From Pycnopodia helianthoides (lineage: Eukaryota > Echinodermata > Asteroidea > Forcipulatida > Asteriidae), in NCBI GenBank assembly GCA_032158295.1, contig CM063245.1, forward strand, positions 26,593,726 to 26,657,725: a stretch of DNA of 64,000 nucleotides, given 5' to 3'. The translations under genes and the position numbers were made by a program. This document shows positions 43,255 through 54,925 of the stretch, piece after piece (within the stretch, counting starts at the first letter, position 1; every line of letters starts with the position of its first letter). The notes beneath the pieces were generated by a model. It was not told the origin of the DNA. It did not search any database and worked only from the letters and a program-made list of their open reading frames with translations.

Positions 43255-46200
43255 CTGCAAATGAAGATACAAATTGGTGTATGAGGCATGGGACACATCT
43301 TAAACAGATTGATAATAAATGTCGATGCTAAGTATGAATTATTGATAAAACTATTAAACTACTGAGGCAGTTAATAGCATGAAACTCATTTACATAGGTC
43401 TCAGTCTAAGCATTCAGTGTATTTACAGTATTTGAAATTATTACCATCCCCCAGATAAAATAGACTCGTCCAGGCAGTCTCATTGGCAGTCACGTCAACC
43501 CTAATATTGTACTACGTACAAACGTGCATAAATGAATAAGTACAACTATCGGATTGTACAAGTCGTTAAATGGGAGAATACAGTCGTGAGAGCAGTAGCC
43601 TCGTGCGGAGCAGCAGTCTCACGACAGAGCCGTTTTGCTATCACCGAGTCAGATATTTAACGACTTGTCCACAAGTCTACTTTCGTTATAGAGTTACAAG
43701 CTTCCATTTAAGGTATCGCATGAAAAAAATCTGCCAATTATTAGTGGTAGTTAATTAAAAACTAAAAAATGATTACGGTCGGGATTCCGACATTTTCTCA
43801 TGCCCATCAGCCATGTAAAAAAACTTTGCATGTTACATGTACATATACTTTGTGCAAAGGTTTCTGTATGTTTTTTTCGTTTGAAACAGCATATAATCTG
43901 TCAAAAATATAGTTCAGAGAAAAAATTGTTTTGAAAATTAGTTTTTGGCGAAGTCTTTACTTTCAAGAAAATGCAAAACGACCTCAGCATCAGAAAAGGA
44001 CATCTAATGGTTCATTAGAGTTTCAACAAAATTAAACAAGTTCATAGATGTATGATTGCATAATTGCATTGGGAGGAAGTATTTTTGTTTTATCCTTACA
44101 CCAATGTGTGCTAAGCATTATATATTCAGTATCTACAGTCCTACAGAAAGAGTCCAAAGGCTACTCTAGTTGGATTCGAACCCACGACCCATGATCGCTG
44201 CATTTGCAGGGGTCCGGAGTTCAAATCCTAACTGAGAAGTCAGTGCAGCTTCCCCCTTATGGCTCCGATGGAAAACACCGAGTAGTCGGGGCTCAAATTT
44301 GGGGTAAAGTTCCTGAAGACTGCAGGATTATGCAGCTCAAAATTTGTAACTCACCAGACTTTATTTTACAAGACCAGACTCTAAATCAGAAAGAACTTTC
44401 TACAAAGTTTAGCATGTAAACTGTTTTTATTTGAACAAGCATTAGGAGAAGATTGATCTCATTTGACTTATGAGCAAGTACATTCAACAGAACGAAAACA
44501 TATTTACCTGACTCAAAGACAACTTTTGAACAAATTGTTATTATTTAAGATATTACTCGGTGAGGTATTATTTTTCAACTGAAAAACACAAGACAGACGG
44601 ACTTGTCCAGTCCTGAGTTTGCTGACCTGACTAAACAATCACTGGCCTCAGGCCTGTGGTCCAGTGTAAAATTTGAGCCCCGATAGTGCTTATCAAAGTC
44701 AAAGTAAAAGTAAAACAGCAACAAAAAGATAAGTCTAAAGGTACATTTGTATTATACAGGATTGGTAAGGATAACAAACACCATTGTTTAATTTTAGTCT
44801 GAAAGTTTATTGATTATACAGTTTATACGAGAACCATTTTTTCTCTGAAATATTTCTCTCTGGAATGAAGTCATATTCGAGAAAACTGTATCCGAAAACC
44901 TACACAACGCAACAGCTGATTTCGGTTGTTACAACCAAAATTAAGGAAAACATGTTTACATGCTGAAAATTGTGCGCAGTTTTTCACTTTTCTCTCCTGA
45001 CTTCTCTCTCCAAAATTTTCGCAGGTTTGTTATTTCATGTATATGGTTGCTCACACAAAACATGAACACTGTCTGCAACTATTTTGTCAGCTCTACCAAT
45101 CCTGTATAACACCTTTAAACATAAATTGATAAGATTGTTTCTTTACCTTCGACTGTATTTCTCTTTATCATGATCAATGATGTCAGAGAGTGGAAGATTG
45201 AAAAAGGAAAACATGGCATCAGGACCAGACCTGCAACAAAATAAATCAATCAATTAACAGGTTCACAAAGATACTTAAACAACTGTGCAAAAGAGTGGAC
45301 AGACTTTGTTGCAACAAGACCACTTGGTTTTTTTAAGACCATGCTTGAAGACATCTTTGATGTCGGCTGCTCACTGATACCACTCTGCCATAAACACTGC
45401 TCAAAGATTGGCAATTCACACATCAACGCCCACAGTGGTCTACGCCAGAATTTTCTGGATGAATGACAAGTTTGAGTTCAACTCTCGTTGTTTTTCTAGG
45501 AAAAATACATTCTGATTATGGTGGTGTGCCTGATCCCATGTAAAGCATAATCAGTTTACTAGATTGCAGATTTTTAGTTTTTATTTAATAAGTGGGTCAT
45601 CCTAAGATTGGATTAAAAGACTCTCGAGTCACAGTGATTAGGTTCGCTTTTATTAATCCTGGCCATCTTAGAATGAATTGTTTGTTTTGTCATGTTTCCA
45701 TCTTGCCTTTACAATTAATGCTGCCTTTAATTACTAGCCGGTGTTCAATTGCTGCCCTATTATATTGCTACATCGTACTTGGACTTTTAATTGTTGCTCT
45801 ATACACCCATACCGATTTTCTTTTCTCAAATCCGAGGCCCATTACTCCTGCTTTTTAAATCCATTTATAAATATCAGTCTGTTAATGTATAAACTACACT
45901 GTGTAGACATTGTTACCTATCTTTTTCTATCTTATAGAACTATCTGTTCACTCTCATGTATGTCTGTACAATTGTTGCATTTTTTTGTCCGAATAAATAA
46001 TAATAATAATAATAATAGTGTCGTCCTCAGTCCAGCAGAATGAATGGGGGGCACTCTAGGAGGTTCAATGATCAGTTTCCTTTAGTGACTTAAAGTGTTC
46101 TCTCCCTTAACAGTGATCCACTGGCCAAATGCCAGTTTAAACACCTGAGGACCAGTCAAAACTCTCTAAAAGAGGCCCGGCTAGCTAGTTCAGTGTTGAA

Positions 46201-49200
46201 AAGCATCCCTATTTGTTATGAAATGTTAATATTATATATTTCTGGTACTGAAACCAAGGATGCCTCATAAGTGAACTTTTACATCACTGTAGCTCGCAAG
46301 CCTGAGGAAACCTGTAAACAAGGGTGTTGCTTTGTGAACCAGAAACACCGGGGTAAACTCCTACTCTTCCATAATAAGTGTTCTGGGTTCTTTTACATGC
46401 ACTCCCAACCCTAGTACATGGGACTAAATGTCCCATTTGAAGAACAAAGCAATTATGGTAAAGTCTCTTGCTCAAGGACACAAGTGTCTCAAAATGGGAC
46501 TCGAACCCACACTCTGCTGATCAGAAAACACCAGAGCTTGAGTCTGGTGCTCTTTCAAAACCGCTCGGCCACAACACACCACAAAATATAGACTCGTGAA
46601 AAAGCAGGTGGACTAGTAACAATTTTAACACCTCTTCCTTCGATTCTATCTGTTGATTGGCCGAGAGCGTGTCACATGGTGTTGTGTATTTTTACTCTTG
46701 TACATGTTCACCAACCAAACGAACTATTCAACGAACTATTCAACGATAGCCTAGCGACCGATGTACTAGTGAATGGATACCCTGGTACCCTGACTACATT
46801 GACTTGAAACAGTGATTTAAACAAGCTGTTTGACAACCTCGAACCCGGTGTAATGAACAACATGTGTGCATTTGAAATACGGTTTAGAGAATGAACGTAA
46901 CAGCAGTAGTCTGGTACCCTCTTATTTTGTAAAAACTCTGTATTTCAACGTAAGTTTTTACAGTTCTTGTTTGACGATTGATTGCCACGTACGTAAAGTT
47001 TGTGTGAAATAACTTTAATAAAGTATACAGATAGAATCAAAGGAAGAGGTGTTATAGAACAACTTTTTCTCATGGCGGTGATCCCCGGAGCCGCCTATTT
47101 TCCCTCGGCTTTGCCTCGGGAAGATAGGCTGCTCTGGGATCACCTCGAGTTACTAGTTTTACTACGCCACTCGAAGCAGTCAATATTTGTATACTAGTCA
47201 ATGCTGTCTATGTCAATGAAAAAGTTATAGGGCAAATCCTATTAAGTTTTATAAAATGAATAAACCATGTCCCGTACTTACATGTCAATCAAAAAGAAAA
47301 GTGTCAGAAACCAAGTATGAGTTGGCCCAATGATGTACATGGTCACACCGCTAACGACCTTGACAACAAATGAATACAAGAAGACTCTGTAATAGCCGAA
47401 CCGTCCTGCCACTGGACCTAACACCAGAACCAAAATCTGTCAAAGCAAAATAAAAAAGAAACAAAGATTTTACGGCTAACACAAGAAAGCTTTCTATCTA
47501 ATTAATAAGTTAAAGGTAGGGAAAAATATCGATTTTTGTCTACTTAAGCAAAATTATCAAGAAAGATACAATAAAAGTCAAACGTGAAAGTTTCAGCTGA
47601 AGAGAGTGTCTACTTGTTGGGAAAACAGAAAAAAACCAGTCATGGTATTTTCATCAAGAAGATGGAATCTTTCCATGTGTAGCGAGGTGACAGGGGGTAC
47701 CAACCGTATCTCTGGCCGCAGCATTTGCGAATGGACACCATGGAAATTTGAATTTTTAGTCACCCATCAGAAGTATGAGGAAACAATTAATGCAGGATTC
47801 ATTTCTCAGATTCACATGTTTTGGGGTGAAAAATTATCCAAACCATATTATTACGAAGGGAATCCTTTCTCAAAATAGTTTATACTATCAACAGCTTCAG
47901 TGCTTCTTACCAAGTAAGTTTTTACCGACCTATGACCCTACCTTTAAAGAGTAGAAAATTATTATAAAATTTTGCTTCGCAACAACTGCATCAAAAGTTT
48001 TATAGTTCCCACAGAAATGACCTCGTTTACAAGTTTCCCCAGGCTTGCGAGCTTCAGTGAATTAGCTCACTTGGTTTCATAAACAGAAATATATAACTTA
48101 AAGGAATATTACAGAATTGGTAAGAAAAAAACTTGTAAAATATACTTTTTGATCACAGATTTACATAAAATTTACACGGTCTAATGATGATGATAGTAGA
48201 AAACATCCCTCAAAATATTTCTGTGTCAAATGCCATACTTGATGCCATACTTGATGAGAAATGAAGAAACTAATTTTCCGATTGGAGTTTATCGCTCAGT
48301 GAACGTTTTATTCATTTGTTGAATCTATATGATTTCATGCAATTGTGTAATCGGTTTTTCACTATTGTCTCGTGACCCAGATGGCCGATCGATCTCAAAC
48401 TTCTACAGGTTTGTCATTTTATGTATATGGTGGATTACATAAAGTGCTTACATTGCCAGCAACCGTTTTGTTAGCAAAAACCAATTCTGTAATGTTCCTA
48501 TAATAATAATAAACTTGTTTATCTATCACAGTACCTGAGGTAAAAGAAATGCCGAGCCGTAAAGTATTTTCCTTGCAAGTGGTGAGATATCGGTGGATGG
48601 GATGAGCTGATCAGCGAAGATAGATAAGAAATTAGCCTCATACGTACAGTGAAGAATCTGACAGAAATTCATCATCACAAATCGGAGAAAGTTCTTCTCA
48701 GTGACGATTTGCCTGAATTGGGTCCAAGCTGTTAGCTTTGAAGACGGCTGACCTATTGAATCTTCAGTTTTGTATAACGGCTCCGCAAGGTGCCCATTGT
48801 CGTACATGGTGACCACATTACGGCCTGTGTAGTGCATGGCAAGCCAGCTCACCAACGCCAAAAAGAGACAGAACATCTGAAAGGCCCTGAAGTTCTCCAG
48901 ACTAGAGGATACGAACTCAGCGCCAAAGACACTCATCGCTCCAAAAATCGATGCGACCTGACAATACTTCGTGAGACGCAGTCTGTCCTCGTGAACGTTT
49001 GAAATCTCGGCGTACATTGCGCAGTGTGCGAGTAGAACAAAAGTTAACAGCGTGTCGTAGCAACAGAGAGTTATCATTAAATGTATCCCAGCAAGCCATC
49101 CGTAGGTGTCGTAATCACCCCAAGGAAACCATGGCAACAAGAAACAGAGACTAAACAGTGGCGCACCGTACAAGATGGAATGTCTTCGACTACGGAATGC

Positions 49201-49419
49201 CTTGATTTGGGAATTATCCTGCCAATACGCAAAGAGGGGGTCGTTGAGGGCGTTCCAGATGAGGTAAACCACCTGAGCCACAGAAAACCAAGACTCGGAA
49301 ATATGATAACGAGTCAGAAACAACTTGACATAGTAAAACTGAAACACAGAGGATGTCAGTTTGTTGCCAAAGACCGTCAGGGCAAAGGCAACAGAGTTCA
49401 TATGGAGTCTAGAAACCAT
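42924..49419 (-). CDS. MFSD13A: MFSD13A/TMEM180-like major facilitator protein, 4 coding exons
   Basis: A polytopic membrane protein of the MFS superfamily resembling TMEM180/MFSD13A; its substrate is not established and I infer none. Exons: 48535-49419, 47282-47436, 45147-45230, 42924-43254. All introns are GT-AG and phases agree (0, 2, 2), giving 484 residues against 517 in human. Markers are LIWNALNDPLFAYWQD (the conserved WN.LNDPLF), FCQILHCTYEANFLSIF, LPQILVLVLGPVAGRFGYYR, DIIDHDKEKYSR (human DLVDEDLVLNHRK) and FTKAANSFAP. About eleven hydrophobic segments can be picked out. The start at 49419 gives a short N-terminus ahead of the first membrane helix. The last ~11 residues and the stop codon come from a SINE tail. 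Confidence 0.88.
43557..43670. repeat. short inverted repeat
   Basis: ACAAGTCGTTAAAT at 43558 and ATTTAACGACTTGT at 43657 enclose ~85 bp. It lies in the MFSD13A-like intron 3. Confidence 0.5.
44738..45114. mobile_element. TTAA MITE, ACAGGATTGGTAAGG family
   Basis: It reads ACAGGATTGGTAAGGATAAC at the left and ACCAATCCTGTATAACACCT at the right, with TTAA on the right (45115-45118) and a mutated TCTA on the left. It is a direct relative of 8976-9341. Confidence 0.7.
45147..45230 (-). CDS. MFSD13A: MFSD13A-like coding exon 3
   Basis: 84 nt encode MSGPDAMFSFFNLPLSDIID and then HDKEKYSRR across the junctions. This matches the acidic loop of MFSD13A. The acceptor is TTTTGTTGCAG and the donor GTAAAG. 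A TTAA MITE ends ~30 bp past the donor. Confidence 0.87.
45545..46018 (+). mobile_element. LINE-like 3' end, dispersed repeat
   Basis: Same family as 3720-4140, opposite strand. It ends in AATAAATAATAATAATAATA, a LINE-type simple tail. The open frame along it is shared with the other copy only in parts, and no reverse-transcriptase motif is visible. Confidence 0.6.
46290..46590 (-). mobile_element. tRNA-Leu-derived SINE
   Basis: Read on the minus strand, the head is GTTGTGGCCGAGCGGTTTTG with B box GGTTCGAGTCC. The body follows: TTGTGTCCTTGAGCAAGAGA and GTAAAAGAACCCAGAACAC. It is the longest copy of this SINE in the window and lies in MFSD13A-like intron 2. Confidence 0.82.
46627..47055. mobile_element. 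inverted-repeat element, ~430 bp
   Basis: The terminal repeats are ~28 bp: AACACCTCTTCCTTCGATTC on the left, GAATCAAAGGAAGAGGTGTT on the right, one mismatch. Inner pairs around GGTACCCTGACTAC and GTAGTCTGGTACCC extend the fold. Confidence 0.8.
47077..47144. repeat. hairpin with GGCTTTGCCTCG loop
   Basis: The stem GGTGATCCCCGGAGCCGCCT pairs with AGGCTGCTCTGGGATCACC, and the loop is TCGGCTTTGCCTC. The loop motif is shared with 11375-11452. Confidence 0.7.
47282..47436 (-). CDS. MFSD13A: MFSD13A-like coding exon 2
   Basis: It encodes ILVLVLGPVAGRFGYYRVFL and then GVTMYIIGPTHTWFLTLFFL, two membrane helices. It ends in phase 2 at GACAT|GTAAGT. The acceptor GCTTTGACAG has a weak pyrimidine tract. 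Confidence 0.88.
47514..47943. mobile_element. TTAA-flanked element, AGGTAGGG family
   Basis: TTAA at 47510-47513 and 47944-47947, ends AGGTAGGG and CCCTACCT, interior non-coding. AAGATACAATAAAAGTCA and GTGAAAGTTTCAG are shared with 40085-40135. It lies in MFSD13A-like intron 1. Confidence 0.75.
48102..48499. mobile_element. TTAA-flanked MITE, AGGAACATTACAGAATTGG family, copy 3
   Basis: Left TTAA at 48098-48101, right ATAA at 48500-48503 (one change). The ends and interior match copies 1, 2 and 4, with CATACTTGATGC duplicated inside. It ends ~35 bp from the MFSD13A-like exon 1 donor. Confidence 0.88.
48535..49419 (-). CDS. MFSD13A: MFSD13A-like coding exon 1
   Basis: 295 codons (residues 1-295) hold the N-terminal six or so membrane helices and the cytoplasmic loop. 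It includes VYLIWNALNDPLFAYW, LTFVLLAHCAMYAE and FLRFVMMNFCQILHC. It ends LLPQ at donor CAG|GTACTG. A possible 5'-UTR acceptor (TTGATCAACAG) lies at 49442-49444. A TTAA MITE sits ~35 bp past the donor. Confidence 0.92.
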
Positions 49420-49998
49420 GATGAATCAGAATGAATCCAGACTGTTGATCAGTTGATTTCAATAGGCTCCAGGTGACACCAGGCTGCGGAAATTTAGGAA
49501 AAAATCGCAATAAATTAGAAACACAAGTTGATTTAAATGATATCAAAAGATCTTCTGTTTGTAAACAAGGTAAAATTATAAACTTTTGATCATCACTAAA
49601 AACATTTGAATCTATAGAATGTCAAATTAGTTTGTACTGTTTTTTATCATCCAAATAATGATTTTTTACCACGATGCCGTCATCTTTGAGAAAACTGTCT
49701 CTGACTTTCTTTTGCTTGGCTGGCCGGGCTGTACAATTAATTTGCACAAAATGTTAGGATACAATGAGGGAGGGCTTTCGACTTAGGTCTCGGTCTCAAG
49801 CTTAGTCTCGACTCAAGACCATCATTTTCAGGTCTTGGTGAATTTGAGGTCTTGCAATGTTGAGTTCTTGGTCTTGTCTGGGTGTTGGGTCTCAAATAGT
49901 CTGGGTTGGAGACCTTGCCGAGACCCATTAAAGGTCCTGGTGAATTTGAGGTCTTGAATGGTGAGGTCTTGATCTTGTCTTGGTGTTGGTTCTCAAAT

Positions 49999-50511
49999 TG
50001 TCACTGTTTTCACAAAGAGGCAATTTCTGAAAAAAGTATACTTTGGTACTTTGGTTCGTTTTCACGAACAGACACATTTAGATTTGCCATTTGTTCTATT
50101 GAAATAGCGCCGGCACAGTGCCAAAAACGACTACTCTGCATTTTTAGTTTTCACAAAGGGGCAATTTGTATGACCTATATAAATTTTAGTTTTCACGAAC
50201 AAACACTCGTCGTTTACGCATTAGTTTGTACACGACGCACTGCACTCAGACCTTGTTTTGCAGTTTTCACGAAGAGACACTTGTGTTCAACAGTTAATTA
50301 CTCATTAATTAAACTAACTATAATTAAAATAGCAAAATATTTGCTTGATTTAAGATCTCCACTTTCATACTTGGAAAAATGTCAACGTTTCAATGACAAA
50401 ACAGTGTCCGAAACAGTGATTTCAAAAATAGTTTAACTTCAAACGCGGTTTTCTCCAAACATGAAAGTTTTGTTAAATGGCCTAAATTGCCTCTTTGTGA
50501 AAACAGTGAAG
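49999..50511. mobile_element. inverted-repeat element with internal copies of its end motif
   Basis: The ends are CACTGTTTTCACAAAGAGGC and GCCTCTTTGTGAAAACAGTG. The motif TTTTCACRAASRGRCA recurs inside near 50059, 50150, 50191 and 50264. The flanking 49800-49990 contains a ~95-bp tandem duplication whose second unit was interrupted by this insertion. Confidence 0.75.
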
Positions 50512-50609
50512 AAATAGTCTGGGTCCGAGACCTTCCCGAGACTCCATAATTTTTGAAGTTGATTATTCAATTATTCACTTTTGGTTAATGGTTTATTGCC
50601 TGTATGGGT

Positions 50610-50705
50610 TCAGGTCAACTCGGTCCGAAGTCAACTCGGTCTGAAGTCAACTCGGTCCGAAGTCAACTCGGTCCCATGTCAACTCGGTCCGAAGTCAACT
50701 CGAAG
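50610..50705. repeat. minisatellite TCAACTCGGTCCGAAG, forward block
   Basis: Six units of 16-17 bp. The same unit appears as its reverse complement at 51113-51470. Confidence 0.93.
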
Positions 50706-51112
50706 TATGCCTAAACTGCACGACACGGTGTTCGTATTTTTTTCTCTGAATGATACAGATCATGGTGTTTCGAAACAAAACCTGAAATGAAGGCTTGTAA
50801 CTTTCTCATAACTAAGAAAATTACCATTTGAAATTAAATAAAATCCCTCAAGAGCAACTGTCTTCTTCTTGAGTTTATTTAGTTCAATAATTCCAATTAG
50901 TGCAAGTATCCTATACAAAGCTCTTCCCCCACAGTGCCTTTGGTATGGCATAATTTCCTTCACCAACCTTCATTTGCACTAGTTTACAACATGAACAATT
51001 TGTTTGTATTTGATTTCGACCGAAGTCTCCCGCAAAAACTTAGAAGGGCTGTAGTCCGTCCGACAACTGAAAACAAACGGGACAGGAACTAGGCCATTGA
51101 ATAATATGGGAG

Positions 51113-51470
51113 AGTTGACTTCGGACCGAGTTTACCTCGGACCGAGATGACCTCGGACCGAGTTGACTTCGGACCAAGTTGACCTCGGACCGAGTTGACT
51201 TGGACCGAGTTGACATGGGACCGAGTTGACTCGGACCGAGTTGACATGGGACCGAGTTGACCTCGGACCGAGTTGACTTCGGACCAAGTTGACCTCGGAC
51301 CGAGTTGACTCGGACCGAGTTGACATGGGACCGAGTTGACTCGGACCGAGTTGACATGGGACCGAGTTGACTCGGACCGAGTTGACTCGGACCGAGTTGA
51401 CATGGGACCGAGTTGACTCGGACCGAGTTGACTCGGACCGAGTTGACATGGGACCGAGTTGACTTGAATC
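51113..51470. repeat. minisatellite, inverted block of the same unit
   Basis: About twenty-two units such as GTTGACCTCGGACCGA, variants CATGGGACCGAGTT and CTTCGGACCAAG. Several open frames across it (VNSVRVNSVPCQLGP-type) come only from periodicity. The spacer 50706-51112 contains no gene. Confidence 0.95.
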
Positions 51471-51834
51471 CGCCTGTATGACCAGGCAATTCATCGCCAG
51501 CATTACTGCTCCAGGGACCAGCACAGTAAACTACAAACAGGCGACTTTACTTACTCAGGACTAATAATATTACCCCCAAATTAACTCTGCCACCAGCTCT
51601 GAGTAACCAGGAAAAACTTTTTTCAGATGTAGGGCCAAGATGAGGTGTGCGCATTGAAAAGTGAAAATGATGTTTGCCTTCATGGTATGGTTTGAACAAA
51701 TTACCACTTAAAGGCACCTGGCAGTAAAAACAAAGCTTTTGTCATTAGTATATTGTTTTTTGATGAGTGGAATGTGAATAAACAGTTAACTAAGGTTTTT
51801 AAAAATTAGTTTTTATTTTAATTACAAATTTAAG

Positions 51835-52395
51835 AGTAGGCCCCCCTTTACCTTGACACATGGTGGCGCTGTTCGTGACGTCAATCAAGGCACAACATTT
51901 GAAGAAAAAAAATGTAGTCTGGCCCCGTACATTATGTCTGGGTAATGTACCTGTTCGGTATGATGCGTATGCGGACGTCACCCACATCACAGTATATGTA
52001 CTAGCTAGCGTATACTAGCTGGCTTCAGCGCGGTCTTAATCGAAAACCGAGGAATTCATACATGGCACATCGCGCCGAAAACGACGTCGCTAGTCTGACT
52101 TTCGCGGCCCACAACCGCTTATACTTGGGATCTGGATCTGCAGGAAACAAATGCAGACTGACCCCATCATTAGTTGTTTAGCTGCATACAGCAGCAATAT
52201 ACCTGGTCGGCATGGCCGGAAAATGCAAGAAAAAAAAACCTTTTTCGAAACGTACAAGATCACTACTGGGACCTACTTGCACGTGTGTTTACAACGTAAA
52301 CGCAAGCAAATTCGAGGGGAGTCGATGTTCGATCGAGACGAAGTCTGCCTTGATTGACGTCACAAAAGGGGATGGGCGGAGTCACACCCTGAACA
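51835..52395. mobile_element. probable foldback element
   Basis: GTGACGTCAATCAAGGCA near 51876 is mirrored by TGCCTTGATTGACGTCAC near 52348, ~490 bp apart; GGCCCCCCTTT and AAAGGGGATGGG extend the outer ends. The stretch 52400-53690 shows no gene. Confidence 0.55.
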
Positions 52396-53694
52396 ACTTT
52401 ATCTATTTTTTTAACATTTAAATCCTCACAAACAATTACTCAAAAAATTGTTTTATTGTTAATATACATAAACTCTTAGTCTTATGTTTAAAAAAAATAA
52501 TAATTCTATTTCCAGGTGACTTTAATGTTTGAAAAATAAAATGGATGAAGCAAAATAAATGTTGGGACTTACTTTTTTCCACATTAAAAAAAGAGCTAGT
52601 ATGAGTAGAAGTAGAACTGAGGCTGATGATAGTGATACAGTGATAGATATTTTTTATTTTTTCCAAAGTTTTAACATCACAGTAATTGTGATACTGTTAG
52701 TCAGTATGTACTAATACTATGACTATCATCACAACCTTCTTGGAATCTTGGACTTGGTCGGACAAAGTGTTTAAATTTGTTTTAAAATGGCATGGGGCTA
52801 TGACTGAGTGCTTTGTTTAATTAGTCCTTGATCCAAGTTGGATGACACTACTGTACTACTACTGTGACTTAGTACTACTAAACTAGTACAAAATACAAGT
52901 GTAGTACAGTTGGTACTTACTGGTTTTTAATGGTACAGTAGTGTGGTGGTGGTGGTATGTACTCGAATTGATTGAATTGTAGTTTATTAATATGTTATTG
53001 CTACGTGTACCTTATTCGCCTATGGCTGGATTTACCTGACGATAGCAAATGCTTCACTTCCAGTTGGTCCTATGTCACCCTGAGATCTGACTGAGCACAT
53101 GCACCCAGAAAAAAAACAGAAAGTTCATAACAAAACCTGGAATACTGTGGAGTCTGTGGGCGAGTCCAACACTCAGCAGAGACATGACTGACCGATGGTG
53201 ATGTGTTTGCATGTACAGCGCCCTCTACGCCCAAAGGTAAACGTTCCAGTTTTCTTCTTCGCGTCCCCAGCGCCTTGCCGCTGGGGCAGAGCGAAGTTTT
53301 CTTCATGCAAGAGGGTTCGCTCGGCCCCAGCGGCTTATCCAGGACCGCTGGGATGGGCTAATCAGCTTGCACAGATTCTTGTTCATGCAAGAGGGTTGAT
53401 CGCTTTATTTTAAAACTAAATACAAAATTTACCCCAAAATGTCGAAACATATAAACCATTAGTAGCTTAATGAATGGAGGGTATACTTTTGCCAATTACT
53501 CCGAAAAAAAAATGACTAAACAAAACATACTCGGTAAGAAGCACTGCAGGTGTTGATAGGCCTAGGCCTAATGTAAAGAAATTGGAGATACGATTCCTTT
53601 CAGAGGAGGGGAGATTTTAGAGAAAGGGATTCAAAACATTTTCAACCTGAGAAAAGTTTCTCAGATTTTGTAAATCTGATCTAAATGATGTTAA

Positions 53695-54079
53695 AGGAAC
53701 ATTACAGAATTGGTAAGACAAAAACTTGTAAAAATATACTTTTGATCACAGATTTACATAAAACTTACTCGGTCTAATGATGATGATAGTAGAAAACATC
53801 CCTTGAAATATTTCTGTCTGAAATGCCATATTTGATGAGAAATAAATAAACTAATTTTCCGATTGGAATTTATCGCTCAGTGAGCGTTTTATTCATTTGT
53901 TGAATTTATATGATTTCATGCAAATGTGTAATCGGTTTTCACTATTTTCTCGTGACCCAGATGGCCGATCGATCTCAAACTGCTACAGGTTTGTCAGTTT
54001 ATGTATATGGTGGATTACATAAAGTGCTTACACTGCCAGCAACTGTTTTGTTAGCCAAAACCAACTCTATAATGTTCCT
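53695..54079. mobile_element. TTAA-flanked MITE, AGGAACATTACAGAATTGG family, copy 4
   Basis: TTAA at 53691-53694 and 54080-54083. The left end is AGGAACATTACAGAATTGG and the right end CCAACTCTATAATGTTCCT. The interior is collinear with copies 1-3. Confidence 0.9.
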
Positions 54080-54334
54080 TTAACAAATACATTCAAAACT
54101 TAAAAAGCTTCACCGATTTAAAATAATGTGTTTTTCCCTTGTTCTCCAATGCTTTTTGTCTAAAGAGAAAGAAACAGGTTAAATCTGCAGCATGAAGTTC
54201 ACCAATTGTGTTGTTGTTGTCTTAGGCCAACCCATGCACACACACGCAGTGCGTACATCTTCAGTCAATTGAAGGCTGCACTGAAGAGGAAGAACAAGAA
54301 CAACAACAGCAAGTAGAAGAAGAAGAAGACTTAC

Positions 54335-54399
54335 GAAATCCGATTCAGTTCATTGAGAACATCATCTGTACACGCATCCTTGATCTTGGCCGCGGCCAT
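54335..54399 (-). CDS. candidate first coding exon, gene unknown
   Basis: ATG at 54399 opens 21 codons (MAAAKIKDACTDDVLNELNR...) and ends in phase 2 at a strong donor, TTC|GTAAGT. CpG-rich sequence upstream (CCGACGCCGGCAAC) fits a promoter. No matching downstream exon was found by eye. It could be the first exon of the MFSD13A-like gene. Joined to the 49441 acceptor it would make a short upstream frame overlapping that gene's ATG, not an N-terminal extension. Confidence 0.35.
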
Positions 54400-54728
54400 C
54401 TCGTTTACGTACTTACTGGTCTGGTCTGTAATCAACCGACGCCGGCAACAAAAAGTTAAGGGGTGCCTGTATAATCACACCGGTCGATAAACGTGTCGGT
54501 ATTTTACGTACACATAATTATAAGACAACTGGTCAGTAATGGCCCTTTCCCATGATGCTAATTACATTCACGCATGCGTACGGTTGGCAAATGCCATAGA
54601 GTTGTGCACTAAGCAGACGCACAAACGCGTGTGCGTCACGCCACCATCAGTCCCATACATAGATATATTATATTCTATATCTATGGTCCCATACAAAAAG
54701 GCGCGATGTTCACTCATTTTGCCAACCA

Positions 54729-54925
54729 GGGCCCAATTTCATAGAGCCGCTTAAGCACAAAAAAGTAGCTAAGCACAACAAAATTATGCTTACCAGAACA
54801 AGGTTACCGGCCAAACTACCGTGCCAAATGTACAATTTGTGACTGGTATCCTGCTCATTTCTGCTCAGCAGAAAATTGTTAAGCAACATTTTCTGCTGAA
54901 GCAGCTCTATGAAATTCGGCCCAGG
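54729..54925. mobile_element. GGGCCCAATTTC palindromic element
   Basis: A complete ~197-bp copy with ends GGGCCCAATTTCATAGAGCC and CTCTATGAAATTCGGCCC, just upstream of the candidate first exon at 54335-54399. Confidence 0.85.

Noticed and set aside
51040..51524. Three overlapping minus-strand frames with VNSVPCQLGP repeats
   Set aside because: All three frames are open because the unit is a simple minisatellite; no start context or domain.
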